Assembly: GCA_015143295.1 (NCBI GenBank)
Contig: JABCRI010001094.1
Coordinates: 1-64,000, forward strand
From: Tetracentron sinense
Lineage: Eukaryota > Streptophyta > Magnoliopsida > Trochodendrales > Trochodendraceae
Reading direction: 5' to 3'
DNA length: 64,000 bases
The notes under the pieces were generated by a model, which saw only the letters and a program-made list of their open reading frames with translations, searched no databases and had not been told where the DNA came from. Below, in pieces: positions 23,113 to 33,772 of this stretch (its first letter is position 1; every line of letters starts with the position of its first letter). Both the position numbers and the translations under genes were made by a program.

Positions 23113-24841
23113 CCCGTGCATGTCATAGCCTAGGGTGTGTTGTTAGTTTTCTATCTTGTCCTAGTGTTGTGATGTTTGTGTATACTAGTAATTTTTCTTT
23201 TTACTAGTTTTTATTTGTTTCGGTCTGTTTTTCTGTTTTATTTATTTTGAAAAATCTCAAAAACATTGAAGAACTATAAAAATCCAAAAATATTTTTGTC
23301 ATGTTGCCCTTGTTTGACTTGAATGATTTTTATTCCTTGTGTAATCTTTATTTCTATACTTGTCCAAGGTTGAACATGAGTTTGTTGTTGATTGAGGATA
23401 TATCACCTTTATAGTCTCTTGGTTAGGCTAAAAATTAGACTAGTTTTATCTTGCACGGTTAGAGACTTATCCATGTGTGTATTATTTGAACTATCATATG
23501 CACTCTGACTGATTTTGTTGAAAGGTTTAATTTCTAATCTGTAGGTGTATGACTTGTCCCTAAGTGTGACCTAGGATGACCAATCTAGAATGACCATATT
23601 GTTAGCCATCCCTATTTTGTGTATCCTCCATGAGCAAAAATTGTTGCAATTAAAAGGGCTACCTATTAGGCTAGTGTGAAAGCTACTATTGGGTGCAAAC
23701 AGTAGTAAGGGTTACCTATGTCAACAAGTTAGGTATCTTTCTGAGTTGCTAGAGTGAAAGCCCCTATTGCTAATAGAGTAGAGTTACCTACCTGGATAAT
23801 GTAAAAGCCAGGATTGGATGAAAAGATATGTTCAGAAAAAGAACATCAAAATAGTAAGGATGTATTTGACTAAAGTAAAATAAAAATATTAGGTAAAATC
23901 AAAATGGATAAAGGTATACTAAAATGTAAAAAATCAGCATAACTAGATCTAACTAGGTTTGACTTCTTAGATTTGAGTCTCCAGGAGTTCCCATAGTGGT
24001 TAATGTCATATCCTTAGAAAGGGAGAGAAACCTTGATTTAGTATCTAGTCAGACCACCCACTACACACAAAGCTTCACTTTTGAACTATTCACTAAATGT
24101 GTCTAAGTGAATTAGCTATATTTTAGCATTCTGTGAAATTTAGTTAGATGTTTATCCTCAGTTGGACTAACTAATCAAGTTCTTCATTGGATTTGTAATT
24201 TTAAATTACTGTTGTTTGGAATGCTTATGATGCATGTTTGTGTGGCACATGATACTTTTTAATTTTGTTATTATGTGTTTTTCAGTTTTAGTTGGCATGG
24301 GCCTTTCTAGCATGAGTTTTCCTATCCTTTAGGTGGTGTCCTTGATCTTACGGGGAGACGATCAAGTTGAGATGCTGGGGGGAGTTTTTGCTTTTTATTG
24401 TTATATTTTGTTCCCCGCTCTATAGTCCCCTCATTGTCTGTAGTTGCTTGTTTGTATTGTGATTGCTTTGATATTACATATGCGATTAATTGGTATATCT
24501 TTTGTGATATTGGCTTCCTGCCCACCTTTGGTTTTCGTGCCAAAAAGGGAGAGAATGTTAGAGTTCAGTACATTCCTTGCAATACCTGTGTTTATCTATT
24601 TCTATACCATACATGTTTCATGTGGTTTTTTATTAGAATGTACAGGTGCAGGTTTACAGCAGACAAATCTTACAAGACAAGAGCTTCAGTGTCTATAATT
24701 TTTATTGTATTTCAACTGGTGTCATGTAACTTGTATGGAGTCTTGTAATGACCTAATTCACCGTTTGATGTGTTTGGGTGAGTTTGAGTCAAGTCATGTA
24801 CTTCAGTAGGGTCTTGTCACGAAATTGCCAAACTGGGAGAT
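23113..24841 (+). other. Non-coding 3' region of element I
   Basis: About 1.7 kb with no coding domain. Parts are recognisable in element G (minus strand, about 7353-8000), so it belongs to the family. A purine-rich CCAAAAAGGGAGAGAATG at about 24540 looks like an old Copia polypurine tract. The tract actually used is probably AAACTGGGAGAT just before 24842. Confidence 0.6.
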
Positions 24842-26058
24842 TGTAAGTCGATACTTTTGGTATTGATATATTCCGGTGTCAAAACAAAGTGTCTAGTAGT
24901 GTCTTGTGTCATTGTCTACAAGCATCCATATCCATGAAGATGAAGACTGAAGAAGTTCAATTGAAGACATTCAAAACATCGCCTTCGTCTCTCTCATAGG
25001 ATGATAAGTGACCTAGATACCTTATACCCTAGGTGAAATTGACTTAGATAATGTTCTATAAACCCTAGGTGACTAGATACAAGCCTTGAGTGGCATACGA
25101 GGAGTTAGAGATGCAAAATAACCCTTGTTCGGTGTTCGGGGCATAACTCATTGACCGTTGCTCCGATTTGGGTCCATAATATATCAAAACGACCGGCTGA
25201 AAAAAATCTAGCCAACCGGTCGACCGATAGTGATGACCAATCAACCGATGGTGTGAAATTTTGTATGGTAAAAATTTCCAGTGGGCTATTTTTTGAGGGG
25301 TCGACCGGTCATGTTACTGGTCGACCGGTCCTCGCGAATTTGGTCTCCTAATTGCATTATAACACCCTATCTCTTCCTATATAAAGAGGGTTTAATCCCC
25401 ATTCGAACCTAAGGAGTTTTGAGAGTTTAGAGAGAGCTTTTTAGAGAAATTTAGGGTTTTCAAACCTATTCTCCTCTCCTCTTCCGCCCTAGTCTATTCA
25501 AGACATTGTTTGATCATTCTTGCTTAGTATTCCATTGTTGGGATTCAAACTAGGGTTTGTTTGTTTAAATCAACCATCAACCCGTTCTTGTTAAGAACAT
25601 CTTGTCCGGTGTGAACTAGAGCCTTTACGAAGGAGATCGATCTGAGAAGGATCTTGGTTGTTTTGGAGATCTAAAAGATGTATGAGCGGTTGCGGTTGAT
25701 CACGGGACTTGTGGGTACGTGATGACTTTTTGAGGTGTGGAGGACTAAGAACTGAAGGATCGTAGTGTCGAGTCCGAAGGAGTCAGGTTCGAGTCTTGTA
25801 AGTTCTTGTTGACTTTGTCTTAGTTATATCTCTTTGCTGAACTAGGTCTCGTGGTTTTTCCTGAAAGGGTTTCCAGATAAAAAACCTTGTGTTGTGGTTT
25901 GCTTGTTTTCTTTTCGACACTTGATGATCATCTTCCCTTAGTTAATAATTTAATTGTTAAAAAGGGTTGAAAAACTATTAGGGAAACCTAGCTATCCCCT
26001 CTTGTGTTTGTGAGTTCTTGACTCAAACATAGATTTGGGATTCACCGAGTGTTTTTCA
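24842..26058 (+). repeat. 3' LTR of I
   Basis: 1217 bp from TGTAAGTCGATAC to GTTTTTCA, aligned to the 5' LTR along its length. The palindrome cluster is at about 25214-25330 and the TATA box at 25378 (TATATAAAG). Confidence 0.85.
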
Positions 26059-26368
26059 TGTTGGACTCGTCATTCAAAAGGGAACAACTTTGCTTGAATG
26101 TAAAACTCCAAATTATTTTTTATTCATGGTCCCAAGTGACCCTAAAGGTGACTAGTTAGGAATTACAACAGACAAAACTCCAAAAAACTCATGTTTGACT
26201 TAACTTCGACTCAAAATTTGGAAATGTGTTAAACATGAATCTCGAAGATGGTTTCAATACCTTTCTAATGGTTCAAGAATCATTCAATTCTGATTTGCGG
26301 TGACAAAACTAGAGTAGTCTGAAGTTCGGTTATGCATTTACAGGTCGAAATGACCATTTCGGACATCC

Positions 26369-26440
26369 ACTCGTCGACGAGTGAGGACCCCCAAACGCAG
26401 TCGTCAACGAGTGAGAAGCACCCAAGTGCCCTCGTCGACA
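26369..26440. promoter_or_regulatory. Palindrome cluster in U3 of A
   Basis: Three sites of the ACTCGTCGACGAGT type, the first a perfect 14-mer at 26369-26382. Two more lie beyond the nested element, at about 19743-19756 and 19776-19790. Same type as in M and D. Confidence 0.6.
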
Positions 26441-26731
26441 AGTGAACCCTGTTTTTCCCCTGTTTGCTGTTTTTTCCATTTTTCTCACTTAGACCACTTT
26501 CCTATTTTGTTTTTAACGCCCATAAACATAAAAGAAATTACTTTAACAATCCCACACATGCCAGAACATAGTAAACACTAAAATCAAAAGCTAAAACCTT
26601 GTTCTTCATTGATTATTATCAAGGAAACACAGAGAGGCTTCATGCCTCAAAACACTATTCATAGCACTATGCACAACACTATTCACAGCATGAGGATTTG
26701 GTTTCGGGGTTCTATATCCTCCCCCCCTCCT

Positions 26732-28158
26732 ATAGAAATTTCGTCCCCAAAATTAGGATGATACAAGAACATGGAAAACAATCAAAATAACTAAACAAAC
26801 AAGTGAGGGTACATTTCCCTCACTTCGGTTTCACGCTCCCATGTGGCTTCTTCCACTGCATGGTGTTGCCATTTCATAAGAACCAATGGAATAGTCTTGG
26901 TTCGCAAGACTTGATCTCATCGATCCAGAATCTGAATCGGTTGCTCCACTAATGTGAGATCATCCTGGATTTCTACAGGATCCAGATCAATGACATGCGA
27001 GAGGTCCGAAATATATTTCCAGAGCATGGAAACATGAAAGACATTGTGGACCGCCGCGATGTGAGGAGGTAGGGCCACTCTGTAAGCGACCTCACCAACT
27101 CTGGTGATGATCTCAAATGGACCCAGATAACTAGGGCTGAGCTTGCCACTCTTTCCGAACCTCATGATTCCCCGACTTGGAGAAATCTTCACAAAGACTT
27201 GATCCCCAACTTGGAATTCCAAATCTCTGCGACGAGTGTCGGTATAGCTCTTTTGCCTGTCCGGGGCAGTCTTCAACCACTCTCGGATGATCTTGACCCA
27301 ATCTGCGGTTTGTTCGATCAACTCAGGACCCAACACCTTCCTCTCACCTACTTCATGCCAGTACAGAGGAGAATTACAACTTCTTCCATACAAGGCCTCG
27401 AAAGGTGCCATCTGGACGCTCAACTGATAACTGTTATTGTAGGAAAACTCAAGCAACGACAAGTGATCCTCCCAACTGCCCCAGAAGTCTAACATGCACA
27501 CTCGGAGCATATCCTCTATAAGTTGGTTCACCCTCTCAGTCTGCCCATTAGTCTAAGGATGAAGGCGGTGCTACTGTCCAGACGGGAACCCATAGCATCC
27601 TGAAAGCTCTTCCAGAACCTGGAAGTAAACCTCGGATCCCTGTTTGAAACAATAGTAACTGGCACGCCATGCAAAAGAAACACTTCCTTAATGTACAAGG
27701 CTACAAGCTGGCTCGAACTACTCACAGTTCGATAAGGTAGGAAATGTGTAGACTTTGTCAATCGGTCTACTATCACCCAAATAGCATTGAAGCCCTTTGC
27801 TGTTTGTGGCAAACTAACTACGAAGTCCATAGAGATGTTGTCCCACTTCCATTCTGGAATAGGGAGGGGATGTAAGAGACTTGTGGGCCTCTGATGCTCG
27901 GCCTTCACCTGCTGGCACACCAAACATCGAGCCACATACTTTGCCACTTCCCTCTTCATGTTCCACCACCAATAGTACCCCTTGAGGTTCTGATACATCT
28001 TCGTAACCACCGGATGCACTACATACTTGGATAGGTGGACCTCGTCCAAAATCTCACACCTCTCCGTGTCGGCGGGAACACACAACCTGCCCTTTAATGT
28101 GATAGCACTATCACCATTCACGGCAAACTCCTGACTACCTCCACTGCTGACTGATCCC
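26732..28158 (-). pseudogene. Integrase region of pol, element A
   Basis: Minus strand. The zinc-binding N-terminal part of integrase (HHCC, with [11 protein letters not shown]) lies at about 27900-28080. The catalytic core follows (motifs ISMDFVVSLP and [12 protein letters not shown]), then the C-terminal part (VGDQVFVKISP, SYLGPFEI) and a chromodomain-like tail at about 26830-26930. This is the order of Ty3/gypsy chromoviruses. Broken, with a few breaks. Confidence 0.8.
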
Positions 28159-28339
28159 TGTAAGTGTGGGCAATGAAATCTCACCGTCCATTGCCCAGGT
28201 GTATGTGCAATGACACACACCTGATCACTGTCTCTCGGAGAGACGGTTTGGGTTCATACATACCTGTGGCACGCGCGACAACTTTAGCTGTCAGCATTAA
28301 ATCCCAATGGCTGGCATCATGCTACCTAGCTAAACAAGG

Positions 28340-29190
28340 TAGGATTTGATCCATCAAGATAAACCTCACGGATTTAACACTAAGTGACAGCTTCCAAAGG
28401 GCTGACACGTACCCTATCCGTGAGGGTCAAAACCCCACGGATTCAATCCTAAGTGTTGGCCTTCATAAGGCTGACACGTGTATGATCCGTGAGAGCTGAA
28501 ACGTCACGCATGAACCCTTAGTGTTAGTCTCTGAGAGACTGACATGTGTTTAATACATGAGGACAAAACCTCACCGATCCAACTTTGAGTGTCAGTCTCT
28601 TAGAGGTTGACACGTGTTCATCCTTGAGGACAAAACCTCATGGATCCAACTTTGAGTGCTAGCCTCTAAGAGGCTGACACATGTTCAATCCGTGAGGAAC
28701 AAAACCTCAGGGATCCAACTTTGAGTGCCAGCCTCCAAGAGGCTTACGCATGTTCATCTGTGAGGACAAAACCTCACAGATCCAACTTTGAGTGCCAGCC
28801 TCCAAGAGGCTAAGACGTGTTCAATCTGTGAGGAACAAAACCTCAAGGATCCAACTTTGAGTGCTAGCCTCCAAGAGGTTGACACGTGTTCATCCGTGAG
28901 GACAAAACCTCATGGATCCAACTTTGAGTGCCAGCCTCCAAGAGGCTGACACGTGTTCAAACTGTGAGGAACAAAACCTGACGGATCCAACCTAAGTGCT
29001 AGCCTTTGAGAGGCTGACACGTGTCCTATCCGAGAGGATAAAACCCCCACGGATCATATGGATTGCTAGCCTCTGAGAGGCTGACACATGTCTTATTTAA
29101 TAAGGATAAAACCCCCACGGATCATATAGAGTGCCAACCTCCAAGAGGCCGACACATGTCCAATCCATGAGCATAAATCCTCACGGATCA
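28340..29190. repeat. 69-bp minisatellite with two hairpins per unit, about 12 copies
   Basis: Imperfect tandem repeats of about 68-70 bp. Each unit holds two inverted repeats: AGCCTC-CAA-GAGGCT and GTGAGG-(6-7 nt)-CCTCAC. The middle copies (28560-28990) are most alike and the outer ones are degraded. Confidence 0.9.
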
Positions 29191-29213
29191 AATATCATGT
29201 CCTGGATCTAACC

Positions 29214-29345
29214 CAGACCACTGGCAAGACCTATGGTCTTAGCCCCTGGTCCGTGGGGGAGACCTATGGTCTCACCTCCTGGTCCATGGGCAAGACCTAT
29301 GATCTTACCCTCTAGTCCGTTTGTGAGACCTATGGTCTCACCCTT
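29214..29345. repeat. Short tandem repeat with GAGACC-TAT-GGTCTC hairpins
   Basis: Four imperfect units of about 40 bp, each with (A/G)AGACCTATGGTCT(T/C), a 6-bp stem with a 3-base loop, followed by CTGGTCCGTGGG-like sequence. Confidence 0.8.
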
Positions 29346-30213
29346 TAAAATTTATAGACTAACCTAGGTCAGTCTGTCTCAGCTGACAGTCAGTATCTAA
29401 CTGTCATAGGGTAGAGAATCCTTGATAAAAAGGATTCTTTGTCAAATTGTGGGGGGATCCCAAGATAAGGATCCCCTCTTTTAAAATCCCATGGGATGCC
29501 ACATGGCACCCCATAATGATGATAGGATTAGGACTATGTCCTATATCCTAGGAAATGATGTGATTAAAAATCCTCCTTTTTGAAAGGTACTAGGATTCCC
29601 TCCAAAAAGAGGAAACCTGGTACAAGAGTCCTTAAAAGAAGAAGATTCTCTTGAGCTTGAGGACTTTCCCAGATAAGGGAGACCCATGAGCTGGCATTCT
29701 CTAAAAGGAGAGCCCATCTTAACTTTCTTAAAATAAGGGAGTCAAAGAGAGAGACTAAACCTATAAAAAGAGAGTTTCTTATCAGAAACCCATATGTGAA
29801 GATACACGAAGAAACATAAGAAAAATACAATAGAAAAGAGAAGAAACTCTCTTTTAAGCAACATCAGCAAAAAGCAAGCAACTGAAGAAGAAGACTCCCC
29901 TAACATGGAGAATATAAGGTGAGCACTCAAACATGGCCACCATTCTTTTTCTTTATTTGAAAAGACCTCAATGAGGCACTTGTAACGCCTACATGGGATC
30001 TGGGCAACCCCATTGAATAAATGAAATATTTTATTCAATCTTGTTCTTCTTTAATTCTTCATAATCATAGGTTCTTCCCCAAAATAAGGAAGGTAATTTA
30101 ACAATCTGGGTTTACTTAGATTAGAAGGATAGTCCCCTACACAAAATAATAAACTTCATACGACAATGGAGGAAATTTGATAAGCAAAGATGAATTTTGC
30201 TCTTACAAATTAA

Positions 30214-30230
30214 TGGCATGCCCGGTGGGA
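30214..30230 (+). other. Primer-binding-like site of C
   Basis: TGGCATGCCCGGTGGGA lies 6 bases after the LTR end, where a primer-binding site is expected, and begins TGG as such sites do. I cannot assign the tRNA. Confidence 0.55.
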
Positions 30231-30426
30231 CTTTTTTCTCCAATTGGTGTGTTGGATAATCGAGACCGTCGACGTTCGCTTGGCCTACGTTCTCACCATC
30301 AGGAGGAGGGTTTATGTCCCTCCGATGCCGATCCCAGTAACTTACCCCCTAACCACGGACAGGTGCATCGCCTAGGGTACACCACAGAGTAGGCAATCAA
30401 GAACATCCATAGACGGAAAATCATCC

Positions 30427-31056
30427 GTGACTAAGAAATGTCCACGAACAGATTATACGGACCAAGGTCCAAAATATCCCACAGAGGGGAATAGAAGACC
30501 GTCCACGGACAGAAAATCAAGACTGTCTACAGACAAGCAATCAAAACCATCCACGGACGGAAAATCAAGACCGTCCTTGGATAGAAAATCAACAGTGTCC
30601 ACGAACAGGCAATCAAGACCGTCCACAGACGGAAAATCAAGACTGTCCATGGATAGGCAATCAAGACCATCCACAGATGGAAAATCAAGACTGTCCACAG
30701 ATAGGCAATCAAGACCGTCCACGGACAGACAATCAAAACCGTCCACGGATGGAAGGTCAGGATTGTCCACGAATAGAAGAACAGCTTTGTCTACGGACAG
30801 AATTCTAGTACTGTCCACGGACAAAATTCCAGCACTCTCCACGGATAGAAATTCAAGACCGTCCACGGACGGACCATCAGATTTGTCCACGGACAGAATA
30901 TCTGCACTGTCTACGGATAGAAATTTAAGACCATCCATGGACAGAAGACCAAGATTATCCGTGGACAGGCCCAAGCATGGTCCACAGACCGAAGGCCCAA
31001 CCACTCGGAACCGAGGTCAAGCCAGTCTGAGGGTCAGAAGTATGTTCCCTCTATAA
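30427..31056 (+). CDS. Leader ORF of C made of 8-residue repeats
   Basis: 209-codon open frame in the leader of C, upstream of gag. From about 30487 to 30970 it is a 24-bp tandem repeat of around 20 units, encoding RPSTDGKS / RLSTDRQS-like octapeptides. The repeat keeps phase, and the opposite strand is open across the same stretch. Basic and Ser/Thr-rich; no known domain. Whether it is translated is unknown; it may simply be a minisatellite that happens to lack stops. Element B follows 81 bases later. Confidence 0.5.
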   Translation: MTKKCPRTDYTDQGPKYPTEGNRRPSTDRKSRLSTDKQSKPSTDGKSRPSLDRKSTVSTNRQSRPSTDGKSRLSMDRQSRPSTDGKSRLSTDRQSRPSTDRQSKPSTDGRSGLSTNRRTALSTDRILVLSTDKIPALSTDRNSRPSTDGPSDLSTDRISALSTDRNLRPSMDRRPRLSVDRPKHGPQTEGPTTRNRGQASLRVRSMFPL

Positions 31057-31137
31057 GTACAGGTCCAAGCCAATCCGTGGACATGGTACATAGACAAAAG
31101 TACCACATAAGAGAGGGACATCCTCGGATAGGCAGAC

Positions 31138-33441
31138 TGTAGCACCCCAGACTCTTCTATACTTAATCAATAGTACTTTCATAGCAAATTGACCGTTCTC
31201 ATAGTCTAATTAATAAATAAGGGAGAAATTAGAAATTCTAAAATGTTAAAAATGTTCTTTTTCGAAATATGAACCCAATGCAAGTTGAATCGTCGAAATC
31301 TGACGAGCGAGTCAAGAGATATTGCCAAAACAGTTCTGACCTGCAGAGCACCGATCTCTCGGTCATGATAGCGATCGATCGGTCCAAAACCGATCGATCG
31401 GTAGCTATTGACTGGTCAAAAATTTTGTATGGGAAAATTTTCCAGAGAGCATGTTTCTGACTGGTCGCTCGGTCAGAACACTGATCGCTCGGTAGGCAAC
31501 CGATCAATCGGTCATAACCACCGATCGCTCGGTCTTCGTGTTTTTGCAGAAATTTCAGTAAGGGCATTTTTGTCTTTCGGGTGTTAAACCCTTACTTCAT
31601 AAGGCTTGCCCGAGCCTTTAGGGCTTATTCAACATACTTAGAGGGTTTTTGAGAGTTAGAGAGAGAGGAGAAGGGGATTTGCACCTAGGATTTCCATTGG
31701 AGAAGGAATCAAAGGGTTTGACAACCCTAGATCATCCTCAAACTTGGATTGCTTCAAGTTCAAGGCTCAAGCTCGTGGGGGATCTCGTTCTCAAGCTAGG
31801 GCAGCATTCTCCAAGGTATTTTAAGAGGGTTTTCTTCCCCAAACCAAGTCTCCCTCAAGAAAAAGTTTCCTCCTTTCAAGTTGGAGCTCAAATCAAGGTT
31901 CCTACCAAGATCAAGCCTTGATCTAAGGTTAGTACACCCTACTAATTTCCCCTAGCAATAATCTAGGTTTTCTAGGTGAAATGTGATTCATGTTAGTATG
32001 TTTCCTTCCTTGTAAAATGTATCATCTCTAATAATTATAAACAAAAAAAAGAAAATGATATGAATGTGTGGATGGGAGATTGATTGAGGTGATGGGATGC
32101 CAAATGTATGATGTGTGATATGTGTGGTATGTGTAATGGAAAATGGAGGATGGGCATTTTACCAATAATGACCTCACTTTGATTATTGGATGAAAAATAT
32201 GCACTAAAAAGAAGAAGATGAACTATGGAGGAACATTGCATGTGATGTGTTTGACAAAATGCCTAAACTATGAAATAATGATTTAAATGAAGAAAATAGA
32301 AATAGGCCTTATGCGTGTATTCTTATGAATGGTGAATTGATTTAAATACCATGTTAATTACTCAAATGGCCATATGCATGTACTATGAATTGAATGAATT
32401 ATGATGTCATATCTCTCTTGTTATCCTTATTTTCATGATTGTACTATTGACACGTACACGAGCACGCATGTGCATGAACCGAGATTTCAAGAGCATATGC
32501 ATATAATAACCAACAAGAAAATATTGCATGTCAAGGAGGTTTGTAGCCCAGGGACATTCGGGTACTAGCCTCTGGCTCACAAGAAAACCCAAAACATATA
32601 TTGTCAAGGAGGTTGGTAGCCCAGGGACATTCGGGTACTAGCCTCTGGCTCACAAGAAAACCATATATCAAGGAGGTTGGCAGCCCAGGGAGATTCGGGT
32701 GCTAGCCTCTAGCTCACAAGTTACAAGATGCAAGCTTACAAGATGATGACAAGGCATTCATGTATGTACGCATACATAATTTCTACAAGGCATACCGAGA
32801 TATGAAATGGGTTTTCAAGCATGAGTTTTATCGGAGTTTTTTTCGCATTCATGCACGCACGTCAAGATGATCGTATTGTACCATGTTTTCATATTGTTTC
32901 TTTTGTGAGGTTCCCCTTACTGGTTTGTATTGTATTATTGTTGTTGTGTTTATTATTGTTATGGTTAGCTAGTAGTTTGTACTCGCTGAGTATTCCATGC
33001 TCAGCCGTACTTTCATGTCGGCAGGTACAGAGGGAGCCCTCGACCCAGAGCCTTGGGTCGAGGAAGAGTATATAGAGGAGAGAGAGCCATCTATTCCACT
33101 ACAATCTCAGGCGGATTGAGACCTCGACGTGTGACCATACCTTGACTACTGTTGAGGGGAGAGTACGAGGGGATTTTTGAGTAGTTGTGACATTTTGATA
33201 GGTGGGCCTGTCCACCTTAGACGTGTTTTGTATATACTTGTGTTCACTTGGAATACTATTTTGGAACTTTAGAAGAAATGAAAAGTTAGTTTACGCTTCC
33301 GCATTTATGTTTAGCTTCCGCGCTCTGATTATCATTGTTTTAGTACTGTAATTATCTTGTTCATGACAGGATGGTTTGACAGGTACGTATAGTCACACCT
33401 AAAGTATCTCAAACTCTTAGGGGGTATTTTGGGGCGCGACA
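31138..33441 (+). repeat. 5' LTR of B (2304 bp)
   Basis: From TGTAGCACCCC to GGGGCGCGACA. It holds the shared block AACGCAAGTTGAATCG-type near 31270, a palindrome cluster 31349-31545, three tandem units of about 60 bp (32525-32725, each with CCCAGGGACATTCGGGT and GCCTCTGGCTCACAAG) and the conserved hairpin 32986-33004. Confidence 0.9.
31349..31545. promoter_or_regulatory. Palindrome cluster in U3 of B (5' LTR)
   Basis: Six or more sites of the ACCGATCGATCGGT type and its ACCGATCGCTCGGT variant. The matching cluster in the 3' LTR is at about 38775-38940. The stretch between sites (GGTCAAAAATTTTGTATGGG) is shared with E and with Copia-derived F. Confidence 0.65.
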
Positions 33442-33445
33442 GAGG

Positions 33446-33457
33446 TGGACTCAGAGC
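33446..33457 (+). other. Primer-binding site of B
   Basis: Lies 4 bases after the LTR end, where J has TGGTATCAGAGC. It is a recognisable variant of the initiator tRNA-Met site. Confidence 0.75.
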
Positions 33458-33772
33458 TCTAGGCGTTAGAGTCCCTAGGGTCACTTAATACTCAATACCA
33501 CTATTGAACAAGGCATTAGGTGTTAGGAAAGAGTTGTATTCCAAGTATAGACTAACAAGTTAGTCTTAGTTAAAACGGTTGAACTTCAACAAACTTGGAG
33601 TCCTACGCTAGGAACATGGATTGTATGCTATGATATTGTTTGGTATACCATGTGTGAATTATTTGTGCTTAGTGAACATGCTTGATGAATATATATGGAG
33701 TGAATTGTGAAACTATTCTAAAATGCATATCCAAGTTAGACTCATGTTGTATTGTCGTTCTCAGGAGGAATC

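Larger units (their letters stand above)
19880..26058 (+). mobile_element. Element I: complete gag-only LTR element (TR-GAG type), TSD TGTTG
   Basis: 6179 bp, with 5' LTR 19880-21124, gag 21177-23112, non-coding tail 23113-24841 and 3' LTR 24842-26058. It is flanked by TGTTG at 19875-19879 and 26059-26063. No protease, integrase, reverse transcriptase or RNase H can be found, so it must be moved by another element's enzymes. The gag is of Copia type (UBN2-like plus zinc knuckles). Such elements are known as TR-GAGs. The two LTRs differ clearly in their first 170 bases (more than about 10% by eye), so it is fairly old. Gag is broken at a few places. Confidence 0.85.
18090..26716 (-). repeat. 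3' LTR of A, interrupted by element I
   Basis: The minus strand starts near 26716 (TATAGAACCCCG) and ends ...GGGTTGCGACA at 18291, with a duplicated end at 18090. The sequence on each side of element I joins at TGTTG. It carries a palindrome cluster in two blocks (26369-26440 and 19742-19795), a TATA box (19641-19650, CTATAAATAG on the minus strand) and the conserved hairpin at 18684-18702. About 2.2 kb when I and the duplication are left out. Confidence 0.75.
18090..28158 (-). mobile_element. Element A: Ty3/gypsy, Tekay-like, 3' part, broken
   Basis: Minus-strand element with 3' LTR (18090-26716, interrupted by element I), a polypurine tract (about 26717-26731) and the integrase end of pol (26732-28158). 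Element C begins at 28159 inside its pol, so the 5' part of A is not seen. Broken, with a few breaks in the visible pol. Confidence 0.75.
28159..30207 (+). repeat. 5' LTR of C (about 2.05 kb)
   Basis: Starts TGTAAGTGTGGG and ends GCTCTTACA. The terminal TGTAAG and CTTACA are inverted repeats of each other, which supports both ends. It contains the 69-bp minisatellite (28340-29190), a second short repeat (29214-29345), a TATA box (CTATAAAAAG at 29761) and an AATAAATGAAATAT poly(A)-like signal at about 30017. Confidence 0.7.

Noticed and set aside
26917-28158. Host integrase-like gene
   Set aside because: Position next to a polypurine tract and LTR, and similarity to B and E, show it is element A's pol.
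28340-29190. CRISPR-like array
   Set aside because: Units are imperfect tandem repeats without distinct spacers, inside a plant LTR.
30453-31004. 183-codon minus-strand frame as a separate repeat protein gene
   Set aside because: It is the mirror of the 24-bp repeat, whose unit lacks stops on both strands. No start context, domain or neighbour supports it, so it is noted only as a curiosity.
31649-31921. 90-codon frame in B's LTR, repeated at 39053-39325 and similar at 57947-58201
   Set aside because: It recurs because the LTR recurs. No domain is present, and the stretch corresponds to the transcribed leader part of the LTR.
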